NCBI GenBank assembly: GCA_019661865.1
Contig: JAIFWJ010000006.1
Location: forward strand, 1-36,432
Length of the DNA stretch: 36,432 nucleotides
Direction of reading: 5' to 3'
Origin: Candidatus Parcubacteria bacterium
GTDB taxonomy: Bacteria > Patescibacteriota > Minisyncoccia > Phycocordibacterales > Zambryskibacteraceae
This document shows, piece after piece, positions 7,233 to 14,931 of this stretch. The notes under the pieces were generated by a model. That model saw only the letters and a list, made by a program, of their open reading frames with translations. It made no database searches and was not told the DNA's origin. Both the position numbers and the translations under genes were made by a program. Position 1 is the stretch's first letter, and every line of letters starts with the position of its first letter.

Positions 7233-7892
7233 TTATTTCAACTTAGGAAGAGCCTTTAGAGAAACTTCTGGATTCTCGATCACTACAAACTTATGAGCTA
7301 GAAGTGTGAGAGGGTGGAGATTTCTCGCCTCGAGTACTTCCAGATTAGAAAGATTTTTGAAAGATCTCTGGGTCTCACGATTTTTATCTGCTAGCGCGAT
7401 GACAGCGGAATTATTCTTCTTACTAAGAAGTCTTTCGAAACCTTTCACAGATGAAAGAGTGCTTAAGGCTTTCACAGCTTCGCGAGTCTTAGCCTCTTTA
7501 AGTCCGAGAGAGTCGACGAAGAGTATTTCTCCTTCTTTATACTTCTTGGAGAGTATAGTGTAGAGAGCCTTGGCCTTCATCTTCTTAGAAACTTTTCTCT
7601 CATAGTTTTTCTCATTCCTTGGACCGTGTGTCACACCTCCACCTACCCAGATGGGCGAGCGAGTAGATCCGTGACGAGCACGGCCAGTACCCTTCTGCTG
7701 CCAGGGCTTCTTACCTCCTCCACGAACTTCTCCGCGATTCTTAGTGTGAGCTACTGGGGTTCTCTTACTTGAGGCCAAGGAGTTAGCCACTTGAGTTACA
7801 AGATCAGCATTCCAAGACAAACCGAAGACATCTTCAGGGAGTTTAACCATGCTCTTCTTCTTTCCTTGAATGTCGTAGACTGCTGCTTCCAT
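7233..7892 (-). CDS. rplD: Large ribosomal subunit protein uL4
   Basis: L4 binds 23S rRNA and lines the exit tunnel. The 219-aa sequence shows the extended-loop region GGGKKPWQQKGTGRARHGSTRSPIWVGGGVTHGPRN typical of L4. Length is near normal. It sits between rplC and rplW in the usual S10-operon order. Only a weak AGGAT lies before the ATG. Confidence 0.97.
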   Translation of the reverse strand: MEAAVYDIQGKKKSMVKLPEDVFGLSWNADLVTQVANSLASSKRTPVAHTKNRGEVRGGGKKPWQQKGTGRARHGSTRSPIWVGGGVTHGPRNEKNYERKVSKKMKAKALYTILSKKYKEGEILFVDSLGLKEAKTREAVKALSTLSSVKGFERLLSKKNNSAVIALADKNRETQRSFKNLSNLEVLEARNLHPLTLLAHKFVVIENPEVSLKALPKLK

Positions 7893-7901
7893 GAATTTAT
7901 C

Positions 7902-8321
7902 CTAGTTATTTATCTCAAGCACTGTACCTCGGCGTCCTGGCACCGCTCCGCTTATGAAGATCTCTTTAGACTCCGGCAAGACCTTTACCACCTTGAGGTT
8001 AAGTACTGTAGCTCGCTTGCCACCCATACGCCCGGCCATGCGGAGACCCTTAGCCACTCTGCCTCCAGCTCGTCCTCCTCCGCCAATGGAACCCGGTTCA
8101 CGCTCGGAGTGCTTCTGGCCATGTGATCGGCGTCCACCCTGGAACTTATGGCGCTTCACCACACCTTGGAAACCCTTGCCCTTAGATACTCCCGAGACAC
8201 GCACAATCTCACCCTCTTCTAGAGTTACTTCATCGAGTGCGTTAAGGAGCGTGACGGCCTGAACACGTCCAGTGTCGTCGAAAATCTGAGTCATATTTAC
8301 TTTTTTAGCAAGCAATTTCAT
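7902..8321 (-). CDS. rplC: Large ribosomal subunit protein uL3, internally shortened
   Basis: L3 is an assembly-initiating protein whose loop approaches the peptidyl-transferase centre. The central and C-terminal motifs are present: VSKGKGFQGVVKRHKF, HGQKHSEREPGSIG, RMAGRMGGKRATVLNL, and GAVPGRRG. The protein is only 139 aa against about 209 in E. coli. Roughly 65-70 residues between the N-terminal strand (VQAVTLLNALDEV) and SGVSKGKGF are missing, while the reading frame is intact and the gene sits normally between rpsJ and rplD. This looks like a genuine reduction, not a truncation at either end. Confidence 0.93.
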   Translation of the reverse strand: MKLLAKKVNMTQIFDDTGRVQAVTLLNALDEVTLEEGEIVRVSGVSKGKGFQGVVKRHKFQGGRRSHGQKHSEREPGSIGGGGRAGGRVAKGLRMAGRMGGKRATVLNLKVVKVLPESKEIFISGAVPGRRGTVLEINN

Positions 8322-8338
8322 TGGACTACTACCTTACC

Positions 8339-8719
8339 TTATATGAGCTTAACGTCAATATTCACTCCTGACGGAAGACTTAAGTTTGTCAGGGATTCAA
8401 TGACGGCCTTGTTGGGGTTCAATATATCGATGAGTCGCTTGTGAATTCGCATCTCAAATTGTTCTCGCGCATTTTTGTACACGAATGCCGCGCGGTTCAC
8501 CGTATATTTCTTAATCTCAGTGGGAAGAGGTATGGGACCTTGCACTTCTGCATCATAGCGGAGTGCAGTGTCTATAATCTGCTTCACTGAGAGATCGAGG
8601 ATCTTGCTCTCATAAGCTCTGACACGAATGCGGAGACGAGAGGTAACCTCAGCACCTTTAGAAGCTTTCTTGGGTGCTTTCTTCTCTGTACTTTTCGCTT
8701 TTGTAGACTTAGGAGCCAT
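8339..8719 (-). CDS. rpsJ: Small ribosomal subunit protein uS10
   Basis: S10 is a 30S head protein (and NusE in antitermination). The core RLRIRVRAYESKILDLSVKQIIDTALRY...GPIPLPTEIKKYTVNR...REQFEMRIHKRLIDIL is clear. The track's start at 8737 is a TTG overlapping the tuf stop; I prefer the ATG at 8719, giving 126 aa. Even so, it has an unusual N-terminal extension of about 25 residues rich in Lys and Ala (APKSTKAKSTEKKAPKKASKG) relative to the roughly 100-aa norm. It is co-transcribed with tuf, about 10 bases downstream. Confidence 0.93.
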   Translation of the reverse strand: MAPKSTKAKSTEKKAPKKASKGAEVTSRLRIRVRAYESKILDLSVKQIIDTALRYDAEVQGPIPLPTEIKKYTVNRAAFVYKNAREQFEMRIHKRLIDILNPNKAVIESLTNLSLPSGVNIDVKLI

Positions 8720-8729
8720 CGTACGAAGT

Positions 8730-9932
8730 TTAGGCAATTATCTTAGTTACCACACCTGCACCGACGGTCTTACCTCCTTCACGAATAGCAAAGTGAGTTT
8801 GGTCTTCAAGTGCCACAGGCGCCACGAGCTTAACCTGGAAGGTTGCTGTGTCTCCTGGCATAACCATCTCAACTCCTTGAGCCAAGGTCACTTCTCCGGT
8901 TACATCAGTAGTACGAATGTAGAACTGAGGCTTGTAACCAGTGAAGAATGGAGTGTGACGTCCACCTTCCTCCTTCTTAAGCACGTAGACTTCTGCAGTG
9001 AACTCTGTGTGAGGAGTTACTGAACCAGTCTTGGCGATAACTTGTCCACGCGAGAGGTCTTCCTTCTTTACACCGCGTAGAAGCACACCTGCGTTGTCTC
9101 CGGCAATGCCTTCTTGGAGTTGCTTGTTGAACATTTCAATACCAGTAACAGTTGTCTTCTGAGTATCTCTAAGTCCCACAATCTCAACTTCTTCACCAAC
9201 CTTCACTGTTCCTCTCTCGATACGACCGGTAACCACAGTTCCACGACCTTCAATAGAGAAGATGTCTTCTATCGGCATGAGGAATGGCTTATCAGTCTCA
9301 CGAACAGGAGTAGGAATGTAAGTATCGAGCGCATTTACAAGCTCCATAACTTTGACCGCATACTCATCATCTACTGTTTTAGCTTCAAGGGCCTTAAGAC
9401 CTGAGCCGCGGATAACTGGAGCATTAGCACCATCGAAGTCGAACTTAGTAAGAAGATCTCTAACTTCCTCTTCCACCAGGTCGACGAGTTCCTTATCGGA
9501 AACCATGTCTACCTTGTTCAAGAAGACAATGATCTTAGGTACACCAACTTGCTTAGCAAGGAGGATGTGCTCACGAGTCTGAGGCATGACGCCGTCAGTT
9601 GCTGCAACCACTAGTACTGCGCCGTCCATCTGAGCGGCACCGGTAATCATGTTCTTAATGTAATCTGCGTGTCCTGGAGCGTCGATGTGAGCGTAGTGAC
9701 GAGCCGGAGTCCAGTATTCGGAGTGGTGAAGGGCAATAGTAATACCGCGAGCACGCTCTTCAGGTGCTGAGTCAATGCGGTCAATAGCCTCAACCTTGGC
9801 TCCATAACCTTTATCCTTGTTCATATCAAGGACGTGGAGGATGCCGGCGGTGAGAGTCGTTTTGCCGTGGTCAACGTGGCCAATGGTTCCTACGTTAACG
9901 TGTGGCTTGGAACGATCGAATTCTGCTGCCAT
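8730..9932 (-). CDS. tuf: Elongation factor Tu
   Basis: GTPase that delivers aminoacyl-tRNA to the ribosomal A site. The 400-aa full-length sequence contains [11 protein letters not shown] (P-loop), ARGITI (switch I), DAPGHADY (G3) and NKVDMV (G4). Two departures from the common sequence are visible: DCPGHADY is DAPGHADY, and the stretch before it is [14 protein letters not shown]. tuf is separated from fusA by nearly 5 kb of unrelated genes, yet it heads the S10-type ribosomal operon. It has its own strong promoter and a leader of about 150 bases. Confidence 0.99.
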   Translation of the reverse strand: MAAEFDRSKPHVNVGTIGHVDHGKTTLTAGILHVLDMNKDKGYGAKVEAIDRIDSAPEERARGITIALHHSEYWTPARHYAHIDAPGHADYIKNMITGAAQMDGAVLVVAATDGVMPQTREHILLAKQVGVPKIIVFLNKVDMVSDKELVDLVEEEVRDLLTKFDFDGANAPVIRGSGLKALEAKTVDDEYAVKVMELVNALDTYIPTPVRETDKPFLMPIEDIFSIEGRGTVVTGRIERGTVKVGEEVEIVGLRDTQKTTVTGIEMFNKQLQEGIAGDNAGVLLRGVKKEDLSRGQVIAKTGSVTPHTEFTAEVYVLKKEEGGRHTPFFTGYKPQFYIRTTDVTGEVTLAQGVEMVMPGDTATFQVKLVAPVALEDQTHFAIREGGKTVGAGVVTKIIA

Positions 9933-9933
9933 A

Positions 9934-10026
9934 TTAATAAATAATTAAGAGTGACGAGACAAAGAAAGCGCGCGAGAACACTATCTTTCTTCGGCCCGCA
10001 ACTAGGTTTGTAATGCGAATAGCCAT
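9934..10026 (-). CDS. Possible 30-aa leader peptide before tuf
   Basis: Inside the tuf leader an ATG at 10026 opens a 30-codon frame, [20 protein letters not shown]..., whose TAA ends one base before the tuf ATG. It has no SD, and a purely chance ORF of this size is possible. If translated, termination next to the tuf start would couple the two reading frames. Confidence 0.25.
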   Translation of the reverse strand: MAIRITNLVAGRRKIVFSRAFFVSSLLIIY

Positions 10027-10092
10027 TTTAGAGTCAAACTATGAGGAAATACTCAAAGATCAGACTAAAACGGCGTATAACGCGTAAGCGAC

Positions 10093-10121
10093 ATATTAGC
10101 CCGAGGATCCAGAATAGTCAA
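10093..10121 (-). promoter_or_regulatory. Strong sigma70-type promoter of tuf and its operon
   Basis: TTGACT (10116-10121), 17-base spacer, TAATAT (10093-10098) on the minus strand. It produces a leader of roughly 150 bases before the tuf ATG. Confidence 0.8.
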
Positions 10122-10146
10122 TGGTTTTAAGGACTTTTTACCAATT

Positions 10147-10170
10147 AAAAACGCACCTTTATCGGATGCG
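10147..10170 (-). terminator. Terminator overlapping the stop of the 10159-10437 gene
   Basis: Minus-strand CGCATC-CGATAAA-GGTGCG followed by TTTTTAATT. The gene's TAA stop lies in the 7-base loop. It separates this gene from the tuf promoter. Confidence 0.7.
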
Positions 10171-10437
10171 CTTGATATCGAGTGTCCTTTCATTGAAACC
10201 GAACTCCTCCGGGGTAGCCACGAAGCGTAAGGCCATTCCCGCCTCCTCTAGCTTCACATTCATGAGTCCCAGGAGGGCTTCGGTCAGACCTGGATATGCC
10301 TCAATCGGTACATACCCATTGTCTCGGAGCTCAGTCACCACCAAGTGTGAGACATCACCGGGGTGTGGGAATAGGGCACTAATCCTTTCCCACTCAGAAT
10401 CAGTGAGCGGCTCATCGTCAGCGCTGTGAGTAGACAT
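10159..10437 (-). CDS. Hypothetical 92-aa protein
   Basis: Small acidic soluble protein (ADDEPLTDSEWERISALFPHPGDVSHLVVTELRDNGYVPIEAYPGL...); no family recognised and no membrane segment. It has GGAG five bases before the ATG, and its stop codon lies in the loop of an intrinsic terminator. A weak TTAACA...TAGTGT pair upstream may be its promoter. It is the last gene before tuf. Confidence 0.65.
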   Translation of the reverse strand: MSTHSADDEPLTDSEWERISALFPHPGDVSHLVVTELRDNGYVPIEAYPGLTEALLGLMNVKLEEAGMALRFVATPEEFGFNERTLDIKRIR

Positions 10438-10506
10438 GTGTCTCCGGATAGAGGTTCGGGGAAATTCTTTAGAGACTCTACACTAACCGGGAGGAAAGGA
10501 AAACTG

Positions 10507-10809
10507 TTAAACCTTTTTCAAAACACTCTGCATCAGACGGTACTCGTCTGTAAGTCTTATCTCAATATCATCTGCGAGCCCGGGGACACGAGCAGTTATG
10601 GCGGCGATCTCTTCTTGCGGGTGCTTACTCCTTAAAGCAAGTTTAAATTGTGCGAACTCCTCATCACTCAAACGAGCTAGAACAGTCTTTAGAACCACTT
10701 CGTCGAAGCGGCCCTCGAGTGCCTTCAAGGTCTTTATATAATCCTTATCTTGGGTCTCTATACCAAGTTCTTTTACGAAGTCTTCTGCTTTTGTGCGTGA
10801 GGTGGTCAT
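10507..10809 (-). CDS. Small helical protein, coupled to the 1012-aa gene
   Basis: 100-aa predicted all-helical protein (EDFVKELGIE...LKTVLARLSDEEFAQFKLAL...EEIAAITARVPGLADDIEIRLTDEYRLMQSVLKKV). It recalls the short helical DUF5663-type proteins of Patescibacteria, but that is from memory and unverified. Its ATG comes one base after the TAA of the 1012-aa gene (TAACATG), so translation is probably coupled and the two products may act together. No SD is present. Confidence 0.7.
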   Translation of the reverse strand: MTTSRTKAEDFVKELGIETQDKDYIKTLKALEGRFDEVVLKTVLARLSDEEFAQFKLALRSKHPQEEIAAITARVPGLADDIEIRLTDEYRLMQSVLKKV

Positions 10810-10810
10810 G

Positions 10811-13800
10811 TTAAGTTGTTCTAGTTCTAGCAGATCTCTTTATACCTATTCTCTTTTTAAATTCCTTGTACGCACTCTCCGTACCCGGGAGCATGGACAT
10901 CATTTCTGCAGCCTTCAGTATAGTTTGTCTGTTCTTGCCCTTATCTACTCCCCGTCTTTTATCCATAGCAAGCTCGAGAGTGTCGAAGGCTAGCTGATAC
11001 TTTTTGGACTTCCAATATTTATTTAGAATCTTTCTGTCCATTGGAGAGACGGCGGACTTAAGGGCTTCTTGGATCTTCTTATTTTTCTGTGCTGGAGTCA
11101 ATTTCTGAATCTCCTCTCGAGTACTTGCCCTCGCAACCACACTCTCACTTTGTTTTTTATTTTCTCTTCTCTGCTTTTCTATTCTGCTTGCTCCATACCC
11201 TACTCCTCCTATCCCACCTACCACAGCAGCTCTTCCTCCCCAGAGGAACCAGTCGAACATACTCTTCTCTGCCTGAGTATGTGGTATCGATACCACTTCT
11301 GGTACATTCCAGAACTGATCTGGTCTTACTTCTGTATTAAGTGAGGGTGTTCGGAGAAATTCTGAAATTCTTTCATTAGAGTTATACAAATCATTCTGAT
11401 TGATATTTTGTAAATAAGACGGAACCCCTTCAGGTACAAGATCTGATGTGTGCAAGGTCTTAGATAATTCTTCATTCGCTCTATAACCCTCAGGAAATGC
11501 TGGACGAACCCCTGGAGTATGTGACACGTCTACATGTGGGTTGAAGACATCTGGGATAGCTGGCTCCACTTCAGGAGGAAGGTCTGGTGTGTGGAGAGTC
11601 TGTGATACTTCTGCATTTGCAGCATAACCTTCGGCAAATACCTGACGAACTCCTGGAATATGTGGTGCATGAACGTCTATGTGAGGTTCTCCCTGTGGGA
11701 TAACTCCAACCTTCAGCGTACTTACATCTGGTAATTTAATTACTTTCGGCACAACGTGTTCTGCCTCAACGTGCGGGACATGTGCAATCTCATGAGGCGG
11801 AGCTGTGATGTGCGGAGTCTCAACATTGGGAACATGAGCGAGATGTATATGAGCCTTCAAGAAGTCTTCTACTGTCATATTCCACTCATCACCCTGTGGC
11901 TCGAACTTATCTATAGCGAGTCCGAGATCTACCTTCGGCCCGCTCTTGGTAGCATCTACAATAGAGTTCATGACCTCGCGGACAGTAGTGTGAGCCGGAT
12001 CAGCGCTCAAGAAGGTCACTTCGTCCATCTTCAGTTCACCCGCCATATCGTGCGGAGTGAGGATGTTTACATTTACCTCAGGGGTGGCTGGCACATCTAT
12101 ATGTAGGTTAGATACATCTGGGGTAACAGGCTTCGCTTCCACTTGGACCAGAGGATGTGGAAGAGGAGCGGCTTCTGCATGGAAGTTTATAGGTGGTACG
12201 GCAGGAGCTGACGGGGTAACTTTTATCGGAACTGTATTTATACTTTCAGGAGGATGCGCAGGAGTATGGGATAGAACGGCTGGAGGTTTAGCACCCACAC
12301 TGCCGCTCGGAGTATGACCGATGAGCCCGGATATGGCATGAGCGACTGTATAACCCACAGCACCACCGACTGCTCCCCAGAGTGCTGCCTTGCCAATTTC
12401 CTTCATGCTGATACGACGACCAGAAGCCTTGGCCACCTCACTCCTCAACTCTTCCATTCGCTGGAAACCTTTTTCAGTGATGCTTTCAGTAGTATTTGAA
12501 ATTCTAATGTACTCTTGTATCTTATCGTAACCGCTGAGTTTCTCTAACTCTTCTTTATTCTCGATTAGCTTGGCTTCTATATTTAAAATTTCTTCTTCCT
12601 GTTTTTCAGCTCTCTTCAACGCTTCAGGATCGCCTGTGCTCATAAGATCTTCACCTACGCGCCTAAATATTTCCGATCTCAACTTGGTCTTGCGATCTTC
12701 TATGAGAAGCAGTGCATCTACCTTGCTTAACTTACCCTTCCTCACCTTTTCTAAAATGTCTCCGGCCTTCTCTCCTTCTAATATTTTCTCAGCTCGCCAG
12801 TAACGAAATTGTTTTATACCCGCTCCCGCAAGCTTTCTCCCTGGAGCAGCTAAGGCACCTCCCGTGGCGCTGAGTGCAACTCCTCCAAGGCCGAAAGCGG
12901 CCCGCAGACCAACTTTTACCGTCGCTCCGACCACTGCACCTGTAGCCATATTCTTGGCAATCTCTTTAATGGAGAGGCCCATGACATATTCCTTGGCCAC
13001 ACTTCCCCAACTCCTCTTTACTAATTGTTGTATGACCTCTGCTTGTTCCGGAGTGGCTTTATCTTCTGTCACTGCCGCTGCTAAAATTTCTTGCGCTTCG
13101 GCGTCTGGAGTTTCTATTGTCTTCGGCTTCTCTAATTCAGCACCTTCGGCCTTTGGCACTTTCTCTGTTTCTACTCTAACTTCTGGTTTTATTTCTGTTT
13201 GTTTTTCTGGTTGTATCTCTGGTTCTACTTTTGGTTTCGCTTCTTCACTAAGTACTGGCTGGGGTTCTTTATGAGGTTCTTCCTTAACTTCCTTACCTTC
13301 CTCGGCTTTGATCTCCTCGTTTCTCATGCCAATAGCAATCTTCAAGCGTCCACTTACTCGAGCTGCGAGGGCTGTATTTCTCTTTCGTTCCAAGTATCCA
13401 AGCTGGTCATTAAGCCAGTTGATGTGATCTAGAAGTCCTTCTTCTGAGTATCTGTCTAGAGGCTTTGATATTTCTTCATCAATCTCCATCTCTATCTTTC
13501 CACTTCCGCCCGACCTCTGTGGTGTACGCTCTTCTATCGGTACTTCTTCCTTCTCTATTTCTACTTCTGGTTCTACTTCTGGAACCTTCTCTAGTTCTTC
13601 CGCGACTTTCTCACTATCCTTCTCCACTTCTTTTTGGCTTTCTTTTTTGGCAATAAGAAGATCAACTTCTCCAGTCAATTCATTTAACTTTTCTATATCT
13701 TCATCGCTTACACCTGGTACGAAGTACTGTCCAAGTTTCGCTTTAATTTCTTTAAGCTCTTCGGCGCTCTTTCCTTCCCAATCCGCTTGAGATAGAGATT

Positions 13801-13849
13801 CCAGTGTTTCTTCTGTTTCTTCAGTCTTTTTGTATCCTTCCTCTGGCAT
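10811..13849 (-). CDS. Large low-complexity membrane-associated protein of unknown function
   Basis: 1012 aa; family not recognised. In order: an acidic Glu/Lys/Pro-rich N-terminus (about 1-250) with coiled-coil-like stretches; a Gly/Ala-rich hydrophobic segment (about 303-335); a charged helical region (345-480); a second Gly/Ala hydrophobic segment (487-511); a long Pro/His-rich linker (about 515-860) with two clear repeats (722-762, 771-808) and a degenerate third (821-842); a third hydrophobic stretch (866-886); and a basic helical C-terminus. No standard signal peptide. The three candidate membrane segments suggest an envelope-spanning or membrane-shaping protein. It lies between the fusA operon and tuf, 38 bases after the secreted protein gene. 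Confidence 0.8.
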   Translation of the reverse strand: MPEEGYKKTEETEETLESLSQADWEGKSAEELKEIKAKLGQYFVPGVSDEDIEKLNELTGEVDLLIAKKESQKEVEKDSEKVAEELEKVPEVEPEVEIEKEEVPIEERTPQRSGGSGKIEMEIDEEISKPLDRYSEEGLLDHINWLNDQLGYLERKRNTALAARVSGRLKIAIGMRNEEIKAEEGKEVKEEPHKEPQPVLSEEAKPKVEPEIQPEKQTEIKPEVRVETEKVPKAEGAELEKPKTIETPDAEAQEILAAAVTEDKATPEQAEVIQQLVKRSWGSVAKEYVMGLSIKEIAKNMATGAVVGATVKVGLRAAFGLGGVALSATGGALAAPGRKLAGAGIKQFRYWRAEKILEGEKAGDILEKVRKGKLSKVDALLLIEDRKTKLRSEIFRRVGEDLMSTGDPEALKRAEKQEEEILNIEAKLIENKEELEKLSGYDKIQEYIRISNTTESITEKGFQRMEELRSEVAKASGRRISMKEIGKAALWGAVGGAVGYTVAHAISGLIGHTPSGSVGAKPPAVLSHTPAHPPESINTVPIKVTPSAPAVPPINFHAEAAPLPHPLVQVEAKPVTPDVSNLHIDVPATPEVNVNILTPHDMAGELKMDEVTFLSADPAHTTVREVMNSIVDATKSGPKVDLGLAIDKFEPQGDEWNMTVEDFLKAHIHLAHVPNVETPHITAPPHEIAHVPHVEAEHVVPKVIKLPDVSTLKVGVIPQGEPHIDVHAPHIPGVRQVFAEGYAANAEVSQTLHTPDLPPEVEPAIPDVFNPHVDVSHTPGVRPAFPEGYRANEELSKTLHTSDLVPEGVPSYLQNINQNDLYNSNERISEFLRTPSLNTEVRPDQFWNVPEVVSIPHTQAEKSMFDWFLWGGRAAVVGGIGGVGYGASRIEKQRRENKKQSESVVARASTREEIQKLTPAQKNKKIQEALKSAVSPMDRKILNKYWKSKKYQLAFDTLELAMDKRRGVDKGKNRQTILKAAEMMSMLPGTESAYKEFKKRIGIKRSARTRTT
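11426..11686 (-). repeat. Tandem repeat in the 1012-aa protein
   Basis: Residues 722-762 and 771-808 are copies: PHIDVHAPHIPGVRQVFAEG / PHVDV-SHTPGVRPAFPEG, then YAANAEVSQTLHTPDLPPE / YRANEELSKTLHTSDLVPE. A degenerate third copy (LYNSNERISEFLRTPSLNTEV) follows at about 11324-11389. Confidence 0.8.
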
Positions 13850-13887
13850 ATTGGATTATTGACTCCAATATATCACAGAATATGTAT

Positions 13888-14895
13888 CTAATTTATAGTG
13901 AAATTACCACTGACAGCCTTGTAGTAGACGGTGGGGCTCGGGTCGAAGCCGGAGCCTGATACAAGCGAGCCTTCTATATAGTACTGACCGGATAAACTCT
14001 GGCCGCATAAGCCATTAGGAAACTGGAGCGTACATACTGTACCTCCGGTAGGTATTCTCCAGGTAGAGGAGCTCGTAGTATTCGAGCTTACTGCAATGGT
14101 TCCAACTTTTACTCCAGCCACGCTATAAAGATCAAGCACCAGTGCACTCTGGCTTGGAGCGTTGTTTGAAGTCCAAGAAATATTCAAGTTCTGTCCTGAC
14201 GACACAGTCTCACCACCATTTGGATTATTTATTCTGATAGTAGCATTTTGAGTCTGGGTTCCAGTAGTTACAGCAAATGTTTGAGAATTACTCTGACCGT
14301 TTGCATTGCTTACCGACACTGAGTAGTTTCCAGGTGTAGTGATTTGGCTTGGTATGAGACACGCAGGTGTGGAGTAGAAACACGCCGGGTTAAGTGATGA
14401 TGGAACGTTGAAAGTTATATGGGTAGTATCGACTGAGGTCAGATTCGTGACAACGCCGTAGCCGAAGTGGACTGTGTTATCTGTGGCAGTAAACCCAGAA
14501 CCAGTGATTGTGACCTGAGCACCTACTAGACCTTGAGTCGGTACAAGAGATGAAATGGATACTGGGCCTGTCGTGGTACCACCACAAACCTTGGCAATGG
14601 ATGCGCGAGTAAGTGGTCCAACTCGTCCCACTTGAGGAAGCCCCACTTCAGCTTGAAACCTCACTACGTTGTATCTGGTGACAGTACCGAAATAACCGGT
14701 CACTGGTTGCCCGTATTTATTGTTTAAGAATGTCTGAAGCTGGGTCACTTGTCCGCCTGGACTACTGTCGCGGACACCGACATAGAGATCTTGAGTTAAG
14801 GTAGGACAGAAGGGATTATTTATCTGAGCCTGAATTCCCAATGCAAAACTTATAGTAAGAATGAGAATTAATGCAGATACTTTTTTTGCTTTCAT
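13888..14895 (-). CDS. Secreted peptidoglycan-binding protein with IPT/TIG domain
   Basis: 335 aa. An N-terminal signal peptide (KAKKVSALILILTISFALGIQA, cleavage near residue 23) is followed by a peptidoglycan-binding fold (about 45-108: GGQVTQLQTFLNNKYGQPVTGYFGTVTRYNVVRFQAEVGLP), an IPT/TIG-like beta domain (about 112-211) and a Ser/Thr-rich domain opening with NPNGGETVSSGQNLNISWTSNN. This architecture is common in Parcubacteria surface proteins. Likely a cell-wall-associated exoprotein, perhaps a scaffold or adhesin. It lies 36 bases after fusA and is probably co-transcribed with it, an unusual partner for an elongation factor. Confidence 0.82.
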   Translation of the reverse strand: MKAKKVSALILILTISFALGIQAQINNPFCPTLTQDLYVGVRDSSPGGQVTQLQTFLNNKYGQPVTGYFGTVTRYNVVRFQAEVGLPQVGRVGPLTRASIAKVCGGTTTGPVSISSLVPTQGLVGAQVTITGSGFTATDNTVHFGYGVVTNLTSVDTTHITFNVPSSLNPACFYSTPACLIPSQITTPGNYSVSVSNANGQSNSQTFAVTTGTQTQNATIRINNPNGGETVSSGQNLNISWTSNNAPSQSALVLDLYSVAGVKVGTIAVSSNTTSSSTWRIPTGGTVCTLQFPNGLCGQSLSGQYYIEGSLVSGSGFDPSPTVYYKAVSGNFTIN

Positions 14896-14931
14896 GTATT
14901 TCTAGACGCGGAGCATCTAAATTGATTACAT

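Noticed and set aside
8720-8737. TTG start of rpsJ at 8737
   Set aside because: It overlaps the tuf stop, and an in-frame ATG follows at 8719; neither has an SD, so ATG is preferred.
9933-10158. Possible tRNA gene or other structured RNA in the tuf leader
   Set aside because: I found no cloverleaf, T-loop GTTCRA or CCA pattern; a promoter, leader ORF and terminator explain the segment.
12864-13274. 136-aa plus-strand ORF within the 1012-aa gene
   Set aside because: Its Ser/Ala/Thr-rich product is the reverse reading of Lys/Glu/Ala codons of the long minus-strand gene.
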